DNA of 64,000 nt, taken from the NCBI RefSeq assembly GCF_002224365.1, contig NZ_CP022437.1:434001-498000 (forward strand), read 5' to 3'. The notes under the pieces were generated by a model. It worked only from the letters and a program-made list of their open reading frames with translations, searched no databases and was not told the DNA's origin. A program made the translations under genes and the position numbers. The first letter of the stretch is position 1; each line of letters opens with the position of its first letter. Source of the stretch: Virgibacillus necropolis (GTDB taxonomy: Bacteria > Bacillota > Bacilli > Bacillales > Amphibacillaceae). This document shows positions 16,334 through 24,707 of this stretch, in pieces.

Positions 16334-17326
16334 CTATTTCTTATTTACTAATGCATCAGCAAATTCTACCGATAGTCTTTTAGCTGACAGCGGTCCTGCA
16401 AAGGTTCCCATATCGCCTGGTAGCTTATATGTATGGTTTTCTTTTACAAAGTTTAGATTGGTCCAAGCGGGATTACCTGCTAATTGTTTACTGAAAATAG
16501 TATCGTCCTCTTGTACTAGATAAAAGAAATGATTGTCTTGGTAATTTTGCAATGCTTCGACCGAAACGGATAGGAAACCATATTTCTCTGGTTTGTCAGA
16601 TGGGACGGCGTTATTGACTCCCATTTTTTCTAGCACACCGGCAACAACGGAATTATCCGTAAATAAGCGTAATACTGGTGCGTTTTGTGACGTGAAAGCT
16701 TGCGTAACAACAGCATCTAATTTTTCGTAGCCTGCATCTGTAATTCGCTTCCCCTGTTCTTGGAAAGTTTGTTCAAGTTGCTGTTCAACTTCATCAGCTT
16801 TCTTTTGTTTGTCGAAAATCTTTGCAATGGTATGAAATTCATCCAACATATGCTGGTATTGGTTTTTGACACCTTCTTCGGAATATGGAGCAAAAATAAC
16901 AGTAGGAGCTATATCCTGTAGCTGTTTTAAAATCCCTTTATGACGGTATTTTACCCCAATAATTAAATCTGGGTTTAGACGCGAGATAGCTTCTAGGTTA
17001 GGTTCAGCGCGGGTACCAACATCTTTTACAGACTTACTTAGTGGTTCGCCAACGTTTATCCATTTGTTGTATCCTTCAACGTCTGATACGCCTATTGGTT
17101 CAATGCCTAGAGGTAAAAGATGTTCAACATATGTCCATTCTAATACCACTACTCTTTTAGGTGTTCCTTCGAGGCTTACCTCGCCCATACCATCTTCAAT
17201 CGTTATGGTCTTATCACCTGAAACAGATTGTGTCTTAGAAGTAGTAGTCTCTTGTCCATCCTTTTCACTGCATGCTGTCAAGATAGAAATAAGCAGTATA
17301 AGTACAATATATCCAGCCTTTTTCAT
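16334..17326 (-). CDS. iron-siderophore ABC transporter substrate-binding lipoprotein
   Basis: 330 residues. A lipoprotein signal with lipobox ILTAC (Cys19) precedes a class III/FecB-like periplasmic-binding fold (VVVLEWTYVEHLLPLGIEPIGV, then NPDLIIGVKYRHKG). It is attached to the outer face of the membrane and hands ferric siderophore or ferric citrate to a permease. No permease or ATPase gene is in the window, so it relies on components elsewhere. A Fur box sits directly upstream. The flavoprotein gene downstream is likely in the same transcript. Confidence 0.88.
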   Translation of the reverse strand: MKKAGYIVLILLISILTACSEKDGQETTTSKTQSVSGDKTITIEDGMGEVSLEGTPKRVVVLEWTYVEHLLPLGIEPIGVSDVEGYNKWINVGEPLSKSVKDVGTRAEPNLEAISRLNPDLIIGVKYRHKGILKQLQDIAPTVIFAPYSEEGVKNQYQHMLDEFHTIAKIFDKQKKADEVEQQLEQTFQEQGKRITDAGYEKLDAVVTQAFTSQNAPVLRLFTDNSVVAGVLEKMGVNNAVPSDKPEKYGFLSVSVEALQNYQDNHFFYLVQEDDTIFSKQLAGNPAWTNLNFVKENHTYKLPGDMGTFAGPLSAKRLSVEFADALVNKK

Positions 17327-17353
17327 AAAATCATCCTCTCTTATTGTTTAATT

Positions 17354-17372
17354 GATAAAGATTATCATTATC
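17354..17372 (-). promoter_or_regulatory. Fur box
   Basis: GATAAAGATTATCATTATC differs from the 19-bp Fur consensus GATAATGATTATCATTATC at one position and sits 28-46 bp before the lipoprotein start, over the expected promoter. Confidence 0.88.
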
Positions 17373-17472
17373 AATTAAACTTTATCAATAGTTGTTGCGG
17401 ATGTCAATAATATTTTACACGGATATGAAAGTATAAATTTTTAATGGATATCAGTGATAATCCAAGTTTTCT

Positions 17473-17514
17473 AAAAAAACTGCCATAACCTCTTTAAAAG
17501 GGGTTATGGCAGTT
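17473..17514 (-). terminator. terminator of the glutamate/dicarboxylate carrier gene
   Basis: A 13-bp stem AACTGCCATAACC / GGTTATGGCAGTT. On the minus strand it is followed by a run of seven T. Confidence 0.8.
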
Positions 17515-17520
17515 TGCTCT

Positions 17521-17671
17521 TGAGAGCAAAGAAAGTATAAAGGCGATTATCTGTCTAGCTCCAGCGCCTAGACACTAGGGGACATAAGCAGTTCGCTTCC
17601 GTGCGAGCAAAGCACTCACACTGCATCGCTCTGTTTATGCTTGTCGTGTCTTTCAAGGCGCTTGCGCTTTT
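17521..17671. repeat. dispersed palindromic element (AAAGAAAGTATA ... GGCGCTTGCGCTTTT type)
   Basis: Nested inverted repeats: CAGCGCCTAGACAC near 17561 pairs with GTGTC..AAGGCGCT near 17646-17661. Inside it, GACATAAGCAG pairs with CTGTTTATGCTTGTC. The left end is shared with 1314-1363. This class of palindrome is common between genes in Bacillaceae. With the terminator and Fur box it accounts for the 357-bp gap. Confidence 0.7.
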
Positions 17672-17683
17672 CTAAATCTATAG

Positions 17684-18907
17684 CTAGGCAGTTTGTTTTT
17701 TCTCTGATTTATTAATAATACTTGTGCCAACTAAGTCGCCAGTTACATTCAGTGCAGTACAGCCCATTCCTACTAGTGCATCAATAGCAACCAATAGACC
17801 AACAGCTTCCATTGGTAAACCTAACTGTGCAAAAACAGTGGCAATCATGATGATGCCAGCGCCTGGGACACCCGCTGTACCAACGGATGCCAATGTACCA
17901 ACCAACACAACCTGAAGCATATCAGTGAAGCTTAATGGGTCGCCGACGATATTAGCAGCAAATACAGCTGACACCGCAATACGGATTGCCGCACCATCCA
18001 TATTAATGGTTGCACCTAATGGAAGACTAAAGCCGTATAAGCTTCGTGATAGCCCTAAATTTTTTGCCGCGTTTAGGGTTAGTGGTAAGGTACCAGAACT
18101 ACTTTGAGTAACAAACGCAGTGATCATTGGTGTACGTGCATGCGTGAAGAACTTGCCTGGTTTGATTTTTGAAAGAAGCATGAATAGAACATAAATACCT
18201 ACCTGTACAAGTAAAGCTACGTAAAGAACAAGAATCATATTACCTAAGGATAGCAATGTATCTGCCCCTTGATTACCAACTGTTTTCGCGATGATAGCGA
18301 AAATTCCAATTGGAACATATTGGAGGATAACCTTCATGATCGATAATGTCGCTTCATTAAGACCATCAATGAATTTGTATACATGTTCACCAAGTTCAGC
18401 GTGCTCTTTAGATGATCGTAATGATGAAATTGCAATCCCGAACACAATTGCTGTAAAAATGATTCCTAATAGGTTTAGCTCGCTAAACGCAACAAAAATA
18501 TTTTCAGGAATGATGCTTAATAGGACACTTATCGTGCCAGGATTCTCTGGGACATCGAACTTCTCACTTGTATCAAGCGTCATTCCGGTACCAGGATCAA
18601 AAAGACTAGCAACGGCTATTCCAACTACAATTGCTAAGGCGGATGTTAGTAGATAATAAAGAAATACTTTACCACCCATACGTCCTAAGTTACCTATTTT
18701 GGTTTGGTTAACCCCCACGATTAACGTAAATAAAATAAGCGGAATGATTAAGAATTTTAGTAAATGAATCAAAATATCTCCGAAAGGTGCTAATACTGCA
18801 GCATCTTTACCAAAGATTACTCCAACTATAATACCAAGAATGAGTGCAATGGTGATTTTTAAAATTAGTGAGGCATTAATGTAACCTCGCCAAATCGCTT
18901 TCATCAA
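17684..18907 (-). CDS. dicarboxylate/amino acid:cation symporter (DAACS, GltP/GltT type)
   Basis: 407 residues, eight helices plus two re-entrant loops. The substrate-loop motif TQSSSGTLPLTLNAAKN and the helix-7 motif GATINMDGAAI are diagnostic of glutamate/aspartate symporters driven by Na+ or H+. AGGAGGT precedes the ATG. The gene is alone, between dispersed repeats on both sides. Glutamate or aspartate is the likely substrate. Confidence 0.9.
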   Translation of the reverse strand: MMKAIWRGYINASLILKITIALILGIIVGVIFGKDAAVLAPFGDILIHLLKFLIIPLILFTLIVGVNQTKIGNLGRMGGKVFLYYLLTSALAIVVGIAVASLFDPGTGMTLDTSEKFDVPENPGTISVLLSIIPENIFVAFSELNLLGIIFTAIVFGIAISSLRSSKEHAELGEHVYKFIDGLNEATLSIMKVILQYVPIGIFAIIAKTVGNQGADTLLSLGNMILVLYVALLVQVGIYVLFMLLSKIKPGKFFTHARTPMITAFVTQSSSGTLPLTLNAAKNLGLSRSLYGFSLPLGATINMDGAAIRIAVSAVFAANIVGDPLSFTDMLQVVLVGTLASVGTAGVPGAGIIMIATVFAQLGLPMEAVGLLVAIDALVGMGCTALNVTGDLVGTSIINKSEKKQTA

Positions 18908-18930
18908 ACGACCTCCTTATTAAAAGTGCA

Positions 18931-19074
18931 TGTTCAAAAAGTCGACAAATTAGAAACAAGAAGTTCAAGGCGCGAAGATTTTGAGGACCGGAACGTATGC
19001 CTTTAATACGTGAGGACCGGAAAAAATGCGCAACGAAGAAATTCGCCGTTTATCATTTGATGACTTTTTGAACA
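18931..19074. repeat. 144-bp terminal-inverted-repeat element, copy 1
   Basis: Bounded by TGTTCAAAAAGTC and its perfect complement GACTTTTTGAACA. The interior has two GAGGACCGG direct repeats around an ACGTAT/ATACGT pair. It is nearly identical to 23387-23531 in the same orientation. It has no coding potential, so it is MITE-like. The rest of the 18908-19303 gap shows nothing clear. Confidence 0.85.
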
Positions 19075-19303
19075 ACCTCTAAAAGTACTATTCCCGAAAA
19101 GGATTAAAATAGTGCTTTGATTAAATAGTATTGTATTCATATGAAATTACTGTGTATTCATCTCCATAAGATACAGCACAAGATAAGCTTGAGTCAAAAT
19201 AGATGCTTGTTGGTCGGAATTTATTATTTTAAACATGAAAAATATCCCTATAATAAAAGTTGCAATAATGACCAACCTATTTAGGGATAGGGAGGTGATT
19301 TTA

Positions 19304-19741
19304 ATGGAACAACAAATACGAGACATTATGACATCAACTGTTTTCACAATTAAAGAAACGCAGTCCATACAAGAAGCTGGTGCAGTCATGAGTGAACATA
19401 ATATCGGTTCAATTCCAGTTGTGAATAACAATGGCGATATGGTTGGAATTATAACAGACCGTGATATTACGCTTCGTTCTACGGCTCAAGGAGAAGACGC
19501 TCAAACTCCAATTTCACAGGTTATGACTGCACAACAAGTTGTTCAAGCAACACCAGATATGGATGTTCATGAAGCGGCAGAATTAATGGCTCAACAACAA
19601 ATCCGTCGCTTGCCAGTAGTTGAGAACGGACAAGTTATCGGAATGATTTCGCTAGGCGATGTGGCAGTTCAACATCAGTTAACGGATGATGCTGAAGAGG
19701 CGTTATCAAGTATTTCAACACCTTCGGGACCTCAAAAATAG
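19304..19741 (+). CDS. CBS-domain pair protein (YhcV-like)
   Basis: 145 residues made almost entirely of two CBS motifs (IRDIMTSTVFTI..., then ISQVMTAQQVV...). Each has the conserved IPVVNNNGDMVGIITDRDI or LPVVENGQVIGMISLGDV strand. Such stand-alone pairs usually bind adenine nucleotides. The ATG at 19304 follows GGGAGGTGAT, and the upstream in-frame extension has no site. It is monocistronic with its own terminator. Confidence 0.85.
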   Translation: MEQQIRDIMTSTVFTIKETQSIQEAGAVMSEHNIGSIPVVNNNGDMVGIITDRDITLRSTAQGEDAQTPISQVMTAQQVVQATPDMDVHEAAELMAQQQIRRLPVVENGQVIGMISLGDVAVQHQLTDDAEEALSSISTPSGPQK

Positions 19742-19754
19742 TACTATTTTGGTT

Positions 19755-19802
19755 TAAGCATAGAGAGAGAATGGATTTGACATTCTTTTTCTATGCTTTT
19801 TG
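19755..19802 (+). terminator. terminator after the CBS gene
   Basis: AAGCATAGA / TCTATGCTT stem with an extra inner GAATG/CATTC stem, then T run. Confidence 0.75.
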
Positions 19803-19866
19803 AATAAAGAGGTAGGTGAATTCAAAAGCTAATACATAATTTCCCTAAAGAGAAAGGTGCAAAAAG

Positions 19867-21135
19867 ATGGATGGGACAAACAGTAATACTAGCCAGACAC
19901 CGCATGATAAGGGTGTAGATAATACGCTCCGGCTATTGATGGAAGGGTATCGCTATATCCCAAATAGATGCCGCCGTTTTGAAACGGATATTTTCACAAC
20001 ACGTTTAATGGGACAGAAAATGATTTGTATAAGCGGTAAAGAGGCTGCAGAAGTATTTTACAATAATGAGCTTTTTCGTCGGAAAGGTGCAGCTCCAAAG
20101 AGAGTACAGAAATCATTATTTGGCCAAAAGGGTGTTCAAACAATGGATGGCGCTGAACATAGACATCGAAAACAATTGTTTATGTCACTGATGACGCCAG
20201 AAAGGCTAGAGTTACTGCGGGATCTAACAACGAAACAATGGGAATATGCGATTGATAAATGGGAACAGATGGATCATGTTGTATTTTTCAAAGAAACACA
20301 GAAAGTTATGTGTCGATTGGCCTGTCAATGGGCTGGTGTACCATTATGGGCAAAGGAGGTAAAGCAACGTGCGAGCGATTTTGGAGCGATGATTGATGCG
20401 TTTGGAGCCGTTGGGCCGAGGCACTGGTTGGGTAGAAGATCTCGAAAAAGATCGGAAAAGTGGATCAGGACAATCATCAAACAAGTTCGTGCTGGAAAAC
20501 TGATTGCTGACGGGGATACAGCTTTATACGCCATGGCATGGCATCGTGATTTAAATGGAAAATTAATGAGTAAGCAAATGGCGGCTGTTGAATTAATCAA
20601 TATTTTAAGGCCAATTGTAGCTATCGCCAGGTATGTAACATTTAGTGTAATAGCTTTGCATCAGTACCCTGAAACTCGTACGAAATTACAATCGAACGAG
20701 AAGGGTTATAGCCAAATGTTTGTCCAGGAAGTTCGCCGCTACTATCCATTTGGTCCATTCCTCGGTGCCAGGGTGCGTAAGGATTTTACGTGGAAAGAAC
20801 ACGATTTTAAAAAAGGGACATTAGTCTTGCTTGATATGTATGGAACAAATCACAGTTCTACCGTTTGGGAAAGACCGAACGAGTTTATGCCTGAACGATT
20901 CCGCGGCTGGGAAGGTACACCTTTTAATTTTATTCCCCAGGGTGGAGGTGATTTTGATATGGGTCACAGGTGTGCTGGGGAGTGGGTCACCGTGGAGGCA
21001 ATGAAAGCGAGTTTGGAGTTTCTAACGCAACAGGTTAATTATGAATTGCCCAGCCAAAACTTAAGCTTCAGCATGACAAGAATGCCTACAATTCCTAAAA
21101 GTAGGTTAGTAATACAGAATGTTAGATGGAAATAG
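19867..21135 (+). CDS. CYP152-family cytochrome P450 fatty-acid peroxygenase
   Basis: 422 residues. The heme-binding loop PQGGGDFDMGHRCAGEW carries the thiolate Cys369. The I-helix lacks the usual acid-alcohol pair and instead has LRPIVAIARY (Arg248-Pro249), the carboxylate-anchoring signature of CYP152 enzymes such as B. subtilis CypC/YbdT. These hydroxylate long-chain fatty acids at alpha or beta carbon using H2O2 and need no reductase, so no redox partner is expected. AGAAAGG precedes the ATG. The gene stands alone. Confidence 0.9.
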   Translation: MDGTNSNTSQTPHDKGVDNTLRLLMEGYRYIPNRCRRFETDIFTTRLMGQKMICISGKEAAEVFYNNELFRRKGAAPKRVQKSLFGQKGVQTMDGAEHRHRKQLFMSLMTPERLELLRDLTTKQWEYAIDKWEQMDHVVFFKETQKVMCRLACQWAGVPLWAKEVKQRASDFGAMIDAFGAVGPRHWLGRRSRKRSEKWIRTIIKQVRAGKLIADGDTALYAMAWHRDLNGKLMSKQMAAVELINILRPIVAIARYVTFSVIALHQYPETRTKLQSNEKGYSQMFVQEVRRYYPFGPFLGARVRKDFTWKEHDFKKGTLVLLDMYGTNHSSTVWERPNEFMPERFRGWEGTPFNFIPQGGGDFDMGHRCAGEWVTVEAMKASLEFLTQQVNYELPSQNLSFSMTRMPTIPKSRLVIQNVRWK

Positions 21136-21301
21136 GAGATGAAACTCTCTACCCATTTATATAGTTATGTATCGATTTTGTGATTACCTTGCGAAGCGGG
21201 AGACATTTGAAAGAATTGGTTAAGTTTAATTCAATGCATAATGCAAGCCTTATTTCAAAAACTAAATCAACCTTACATTTGGAAAGGAGGTACTAATTAA
21301 A

Positions 21302-21451
21302 ATGGTGAATAAAGAAAAAGAGTTTAACAACCAATTCAAAGAAAATAAAAATAGCGGCGAGCATCGAAACGGGCGCAAGAGCCAATTTAAAAATTACAAC
21401 GTTCATGAAAGTGAAGCACCGAACGAGTATTTAAGCAAGAAGGATGAATGA
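21302..21451 (+). CDS. 49-residue hydrophilic small protein
   Basis: ATG at 21302, after AAAGGAGGT, encodes 49 mostly charged and polar residues (MVNKEKEFNNQFKENKN... ending YLSKKDE). It is followed directly by a strong terminator, so a real short mRNA is likely. No family was recognised. The composition (Asn, Lys, Glu, no Cys, no hydrophobic core) suggests an intrinsically disordered or spore-type small protein, which is a guess. Confidence 0.6.
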   Translation: MVNKEKEFNNQFKENKNSGEHRNGRKSQFKNYNVHESEAPNEYLSKKDE

Positions 21452-21465
21452 TAATTAATTTTAGT

Positions 21466-21500
21466 AAAACAGGACTTGTCATATTGGCAGGTCCTGTTTT
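21466..21500 (+). terminator. terminator after the small protein gene
   Basis: AAAACAGGACTTG / CAGGTCCTGTTTT, strong stem with a T-rich tail. Confidence 0.85.
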
Positions 21501-21586
21501 ATCTTAGAAAACTTGGTTTATCGCAAGCTTTAATGGTGAAAGCCTTAGTTACACTTATACTGATAAATTTATACTCTTATCAGTGT
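21501..21586 (-). repeat. dispersed AGTATAAAT...AAGTTTTCTAAG element, inverted copy
   Basis: The reverse complement matches 27631-27720: both contain AGTATAAAT, ATAAGTG(T/C)AACTAAGGCTTTC and CCAAGTTTTCTAAG, with about one change in ten. The two copies are in opposite orientation. Confidence 0.7.
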
Positions 21587-21687
21587 AAAAAGACCTAAAG
21601 GTTCGTTCGTTGTAATAAGTAACGCCTTAAAACATAGAATTAATCTTAAAAGAGACAGGCCAAACAAGGAGAAAGGAGGGTTCATCA

Positions 21688-22491
21688 GTGAGATTTTTAA
21701 AAAGCACCAAGCAAATCCTTATTCGGTTTTTTGCAGAACGTTTTTATGATCAGTCAGCGCAAATGGCTTATTATTTCATGCTATCATTATTTCCTTTCCT
21801 TATTTCCATTTTTACACTGATTAGTTTTCTGCCTTTCGATTTAAAAAATATCTTAGTATTGATCGAACCCTTTGCCCCCAGCGAGACGTATAAGGTAATT
21901 AGCAGTACATTGGAAAGCGTTTTGAATAAGGGACAAGGTCAGTGGTTGTCTTTTAGTCTCATTGCAGCTTTTTGGTTGGCATCTATGGCGATCCAGTCAC
22001 TGGTTCGATCATTAAATAAAGCCTATCAAATTAGGCGAGAGTCTTTCTTTTTAATGGGGATAGTGAACGATTTGCTGCTCACATTGGGAATTATGATTAT
22101 TTTATCATTTTCCTTACTTGTTCCGATTGTTGAGGACATTATTCGTACCTTTGTCTTGCCGAGGATGAGAATTCAGGATTCATTGTTTGATTTATGGTTT
22201 ATTGCTAAATGGGGTATTGGTACCTTGTTTTTGTACTTTTTCTTTTTAGTATTATATAAGGTTGTACCAAGTATCAGGCTGTCCTGGAAAATGGTTTTTC
22301 CAGGAGCAGTTTTTGCAACAATCGGTTGGCAAGTTGTATCGATTGTCTTTTCAAACTATGTCAGTATAAGCAACTACTCTATGTTTTATGGACAACTATA
22401 TAATATGATTATTTTAATGATATGGTTCTATCTGACTGCCGTAGTTCTACTAATAGGAGGATTAATTAATGCATCAGTCTATAGAAAATAA
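21688..22491 (+). CDS. YihY/BrkB-family membrane protein
   Basis: 267 residues with about six membrane helices and the family motifs QMAYYFMLSLFPFLIS near the N-terminus, LNKAYQIRRESF in the middle and a GQLYNMIILMIWFYL segment near the end. Once called ribonuclease BN, the family is now seen as integral-membrane proteins of uncertain transport role. The GTG start at 21688 follows AAAGGAGGG. Monocistronic. Confidence 0.88.
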   Translation: MRFLKSTKQILIRFFAERFYDQSAQMAYYFMLSLFPFLISIFTLISFLPFDLKNILVLIEPFAPSETYKVISSTLESVLNKGQGQWLSFSLIAAFWLASMAIQSLVRSLNKAYQIRRESFFLMGIVNDLLLTLGIMIILSFSLLVPIVEDIIRTFVLPRMRIQDSLFDLWFIAKWGIGTLFLYFFFLVLYKVVPSIRLSWKMVFPGAVFATIGWQVVSIVFSNYVSISNYSMFYGQLYNMIILMIWFYLTAVVLLIGGLINASVYRK

Positions 22492-22567
22492 TGTTTTATA
22501 TTTTTTCACCGTGTGCTCTTGTCTTACAAGTAAATATGAGCTATTATTGAAAAAATTCGGCTTTATA

Positions 22568-22598
22568 AGAAGGATACGGAGTTAAACAGTATCCTTCT
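22568..22598. terminator. shared hairpin between the BrkB gene and the PLA2-like gene
   Basis: Perfect 10-bp stem AGAAGGATAC / GTATCCTTCT. It overlaps the stop codon of the minus-strand gene. The T tract is weak on both sides. Confidence 0.5.
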
Positions 22599-22884
22599 AA
22601 AAACCGCATGTGAAAAACGATTGTATTTTCATATAATTATAAAGGACGTTAGCTTGGCGGCCTTCTCTTGTATGTGGGTTACGACAGGACTGTATTCGAC
22701 GAAGAAATTCAACATCACATTTACAGCATGGGCCATATCGGCGATAACATAGATCATGGGCTTTGCAGGCTGCGTCAACTTTGTTTATGGGTGCACCGGG
22801 TCCACTACATCCAGGTCCACACCAACGATAACCTGGAAATATACAAAAACGAGGAAATGCCCGAATTCGTCTTTTATTCTCCAC
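22597..22884 (-). CDS. small phospholipase A2-like protein
   Basis: 95 residues, Cys-rich. GYRWCGPGCSGPG resembles the calcium loop, and CKAHDLCY contains the His43-Asp44 pair and flanking cysteines of the PLA2 active site. The pattern recalls the parvovirus VP1/PLA2-like domain and short bacterial PLA2s. No signal peptide is seen. The start is basic (MENKRRIRAF), which could bind membranes. GTG start after AGGAGGAAAG. Usual bacterial PLA2s are somewhat longer. Catalysis is an inference from the motif. Confidence 0.72.
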   Translation of the reverse strand: MENKRRIRAFPRFCIFPGYRWCGPGCSGPGAPINKVDAACKAHDLCYRRYGPCCKCDVEFLRRIQSCRNPHTREGRQANVLYNYMKIQSFFTCGF

Positions 22885-23007
22885 AATCTTTCCTCCTCAC
22901 AAATGCATTTAAATAATACATTTTATGCAGGGTAAGGCGGTTAGTTTTGTGTATTTACCCAGGAAGAATACTATGGACGCGCGGAATTCCAGAAAGAAGG
23001 GGACAGT

Positions 23008-23337
23008 ATGAAGCCATTCACTGCAAAAGTGGTAACCATTTTAAAGGACATTCCAAAGGGCAAGGTTATGACATATGGTCAGGTTGCGAGTGTTGCAGGC
23101 AGTCCACGTGGTGCAAGGCAGGTTGTTCGGATTCTTCATTCAATGAGTAAGAAACATGAGTTGCCATGGCATCGTGTTGTATCTATCAAAGGTGAAATCG
23201 CCTTAAAAAGCAATGAAGGTCTGATGAGTCAAAAAAGCCTGCTGATAGCTGAAAACATCGAGGTTAGTGAGAGTGGACAAGTGAATTTAACCAAGTATCA
23301 ACACCAACCGGATTTTCACTTAGACGAAGATGGATAA
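23008..23337 (+). CDS. alkyltransferase-like protein (ATL, MGMT family without catalytic cysteine)
   Basis: 109 residues, the size of the DNA-binding domain of O6-alkylguanine alkyltransferase. The recognition helix region (YGQVASVAGSPRGARQVVRIL) is intact, but the PCHR active site reads PWHR (Trp54), the ATL signature. ATLs flip and bind O6-alkylguanine and recruit nucleotide excision repair rather than removing the alkyl group. GGGGACAG precedes the ATG. Confidence 0.88.
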   Translation: MKPFTAKVVTILKDIPKGKVMTYGQVASVAGSPRGARQVVRILHSMSKKHELPWHRVVSIKGEIALKSNEGLMSQKSLLIAENIEVSESGQVNLTKYQHQPDFHLDEDG

Positions 23338-23386
23338 AAAAATACCCCAGATAAAGTTTTCTTATCCAGAGTACCGTATTAGTGTG

Positions 23387-23531
23387 TGTTCAAAAAGTCG
23401 GCAAATTAGAAACAAGAAGTTCAAGGCGCGAAGATTTTGAGGACCGGAACGTATGCTTTTAATACGTGAGGACCGGAAAAAACTGCGCAACGAAGAAATT
23501 CGCCGTTTATCATTTGGTGACTTTTTGAACA
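23387..23531. repeat. 145-bp terminal-inverted-repeat element, copy 2
   Basis: Same ends (TGTTCAAAAAGTC ... GACTTTTTGAACA) and near-identical interior as 18931-19074, with a handful of substitutions and one extra base. It sits between the convergent ATL gene and YutJ gene. Confidence 0.85.
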
Positions 23532-23562
23532 TCCTCTATTAAGCTTAAAAACCTTCCATTCA

Positions 23563-24621
23563 TTAATGGCGTTTGTTTAGCCACAATACACCCGTTTTTG
23601 CTAGTCGTGGTAATAATCCTGTGGCGGGTTTTTGGAACATGTTACCGAAGCCATCTGATTTACCTAGTGAACCAAGTGTACCTTTTAGTTTTATTTCTTT
23701 TTGTTGTTTCGGTTCCATGTTTTGTAAAACCGAGGAAAGGATGTCTGCAATTTGTTCACCTTGTTGGATAGCCAATTGTGCACTTGGAGAATAGGTTGAG
23801 GAAGCACAATCGCCCACTACATATACATTTGTGTTCGTCGGAACCTGGTAAAATTCATTCACGATGATTTTGTCCTGTGCATCTTTTTCAAAGGGTAATT
23901 CCCTTACTAAGTAATTTGGTTGTACCCCAGCTGTCCAAATGGTAACATCATTCACATAGCATATGCCATTGTTACATACACCATCTTTTTCGACATATTC
24001 TACATTCGCATTATGTATTACTTCCACATCATTTTTTACAAACCAATCTTCTACATAATCTTGAATTTTGGAATCAAATGGTTTGAGAACCGTTTTCCCT
24101 CTGTCAAGTAGACGAACATTTAAGTCGGATCTGCTTTCCCTAATTTCAGATGCAACTTCGATTCCGCTTAAGCCTGCTCCTACGACAGTTACTTTTCCAA
24201 AAGCCTTCAAATTACCGACAGAGAGAGCAGTATGTCTCGATTTTGAAAACGTTTGAACACTTTCGGTAAACTCGCTAGCACCTGGGATATCATGGTAGTT
24301 ATCCTCACACCCAAGCGCAATAACGATATAATCATAAGGCACGGAATTGCTCTTATCCTTGAATGAAATTTGCTGACTTTCCGTATCAATTTCAGCTATT
24401 TCACCGAATTCATATGCTACGTGGTCATGTGTCGGGAATTCCATGCGGACATCTTTGTCAGAAGTTGTACCAGCTGCTATTGCATAATATTCCGTTTTTA
24501 GGGAGTGATATGGGTTTCGATCTATAAGTGTAATGTGAACCTCTTCAGGTAGGTTATCTAATAGATTGGATAAAATTTTTATACCACCATATCCACCACC
24601 CAAAATGACTAGTCGTTTCAT
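23563..24621 (-). CDS. yutJ: NADH dehydrogenase-like FAD oxidoreductase (YutJ type)
   Basis: 352 residues. FAD-binding GGGYGGIKI at the N-terminus, NAD-binding VVGAGLSGIEVASE in the middle, WTAGVQP and YVVGDCAS near the end match type II NADH dehydrogenase-like proteins, specifically the shorter YutJ branch of Bacillus. It should reoxidise NADH or a similar donor at the membrane with a quinone acceptor. No transmembrane helix, as expected. The C-terminus LPRLAKTGVLWLNKRH may provide membrane contact. Substrate unproven. Confidence 0.8.
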   Translation of the reverse strand: MKRLVILGGGYGGIKILSNLLDNLPEEVHITLIDRNPYHSLKTEYYAIAAGTTSDKDVRMEFPTHDHVAYEFGEIAEIDTESQQISFKDKSNSVPYDYIVIALGCEDNYHDIPGASEFTESVQTFSKSRHTALSVGNLKAFGKVTVVGAGLSGIEVASEIRESRSDLNVRLLDRGKTVLKPFDSKIQDYVEDWFVKNDVEVIHNANVEYVEKDGVCNNGICYVNDVTIWTAGVQPNYLVRELPFEKDAQDKIIVNEFYQVPTNTNVYVVGDCASSTYSPSAQLAIQQGEQIADILSSVLQNMEPKQQKEIKLKGTLGSLGKSDGFGNMFQKPATGLLPRLAKTGVLWLNKRH

Positions 24622-24707
24622 GAAAAAACCTCATCTCTGTTAAATAAATGCTTCTACCATACACATTACCAAAAATAGTAAAAGAAGACTAGAGGAAACA
24701 AATTATA

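Noticed and set aside
22668-22916. 82-codon plus-strand ORF opposite the PLA2-like gene
   Set aside because: No ribosome binding site; the opposite strand has AGGAGG and a recognisable PLA2 motif.
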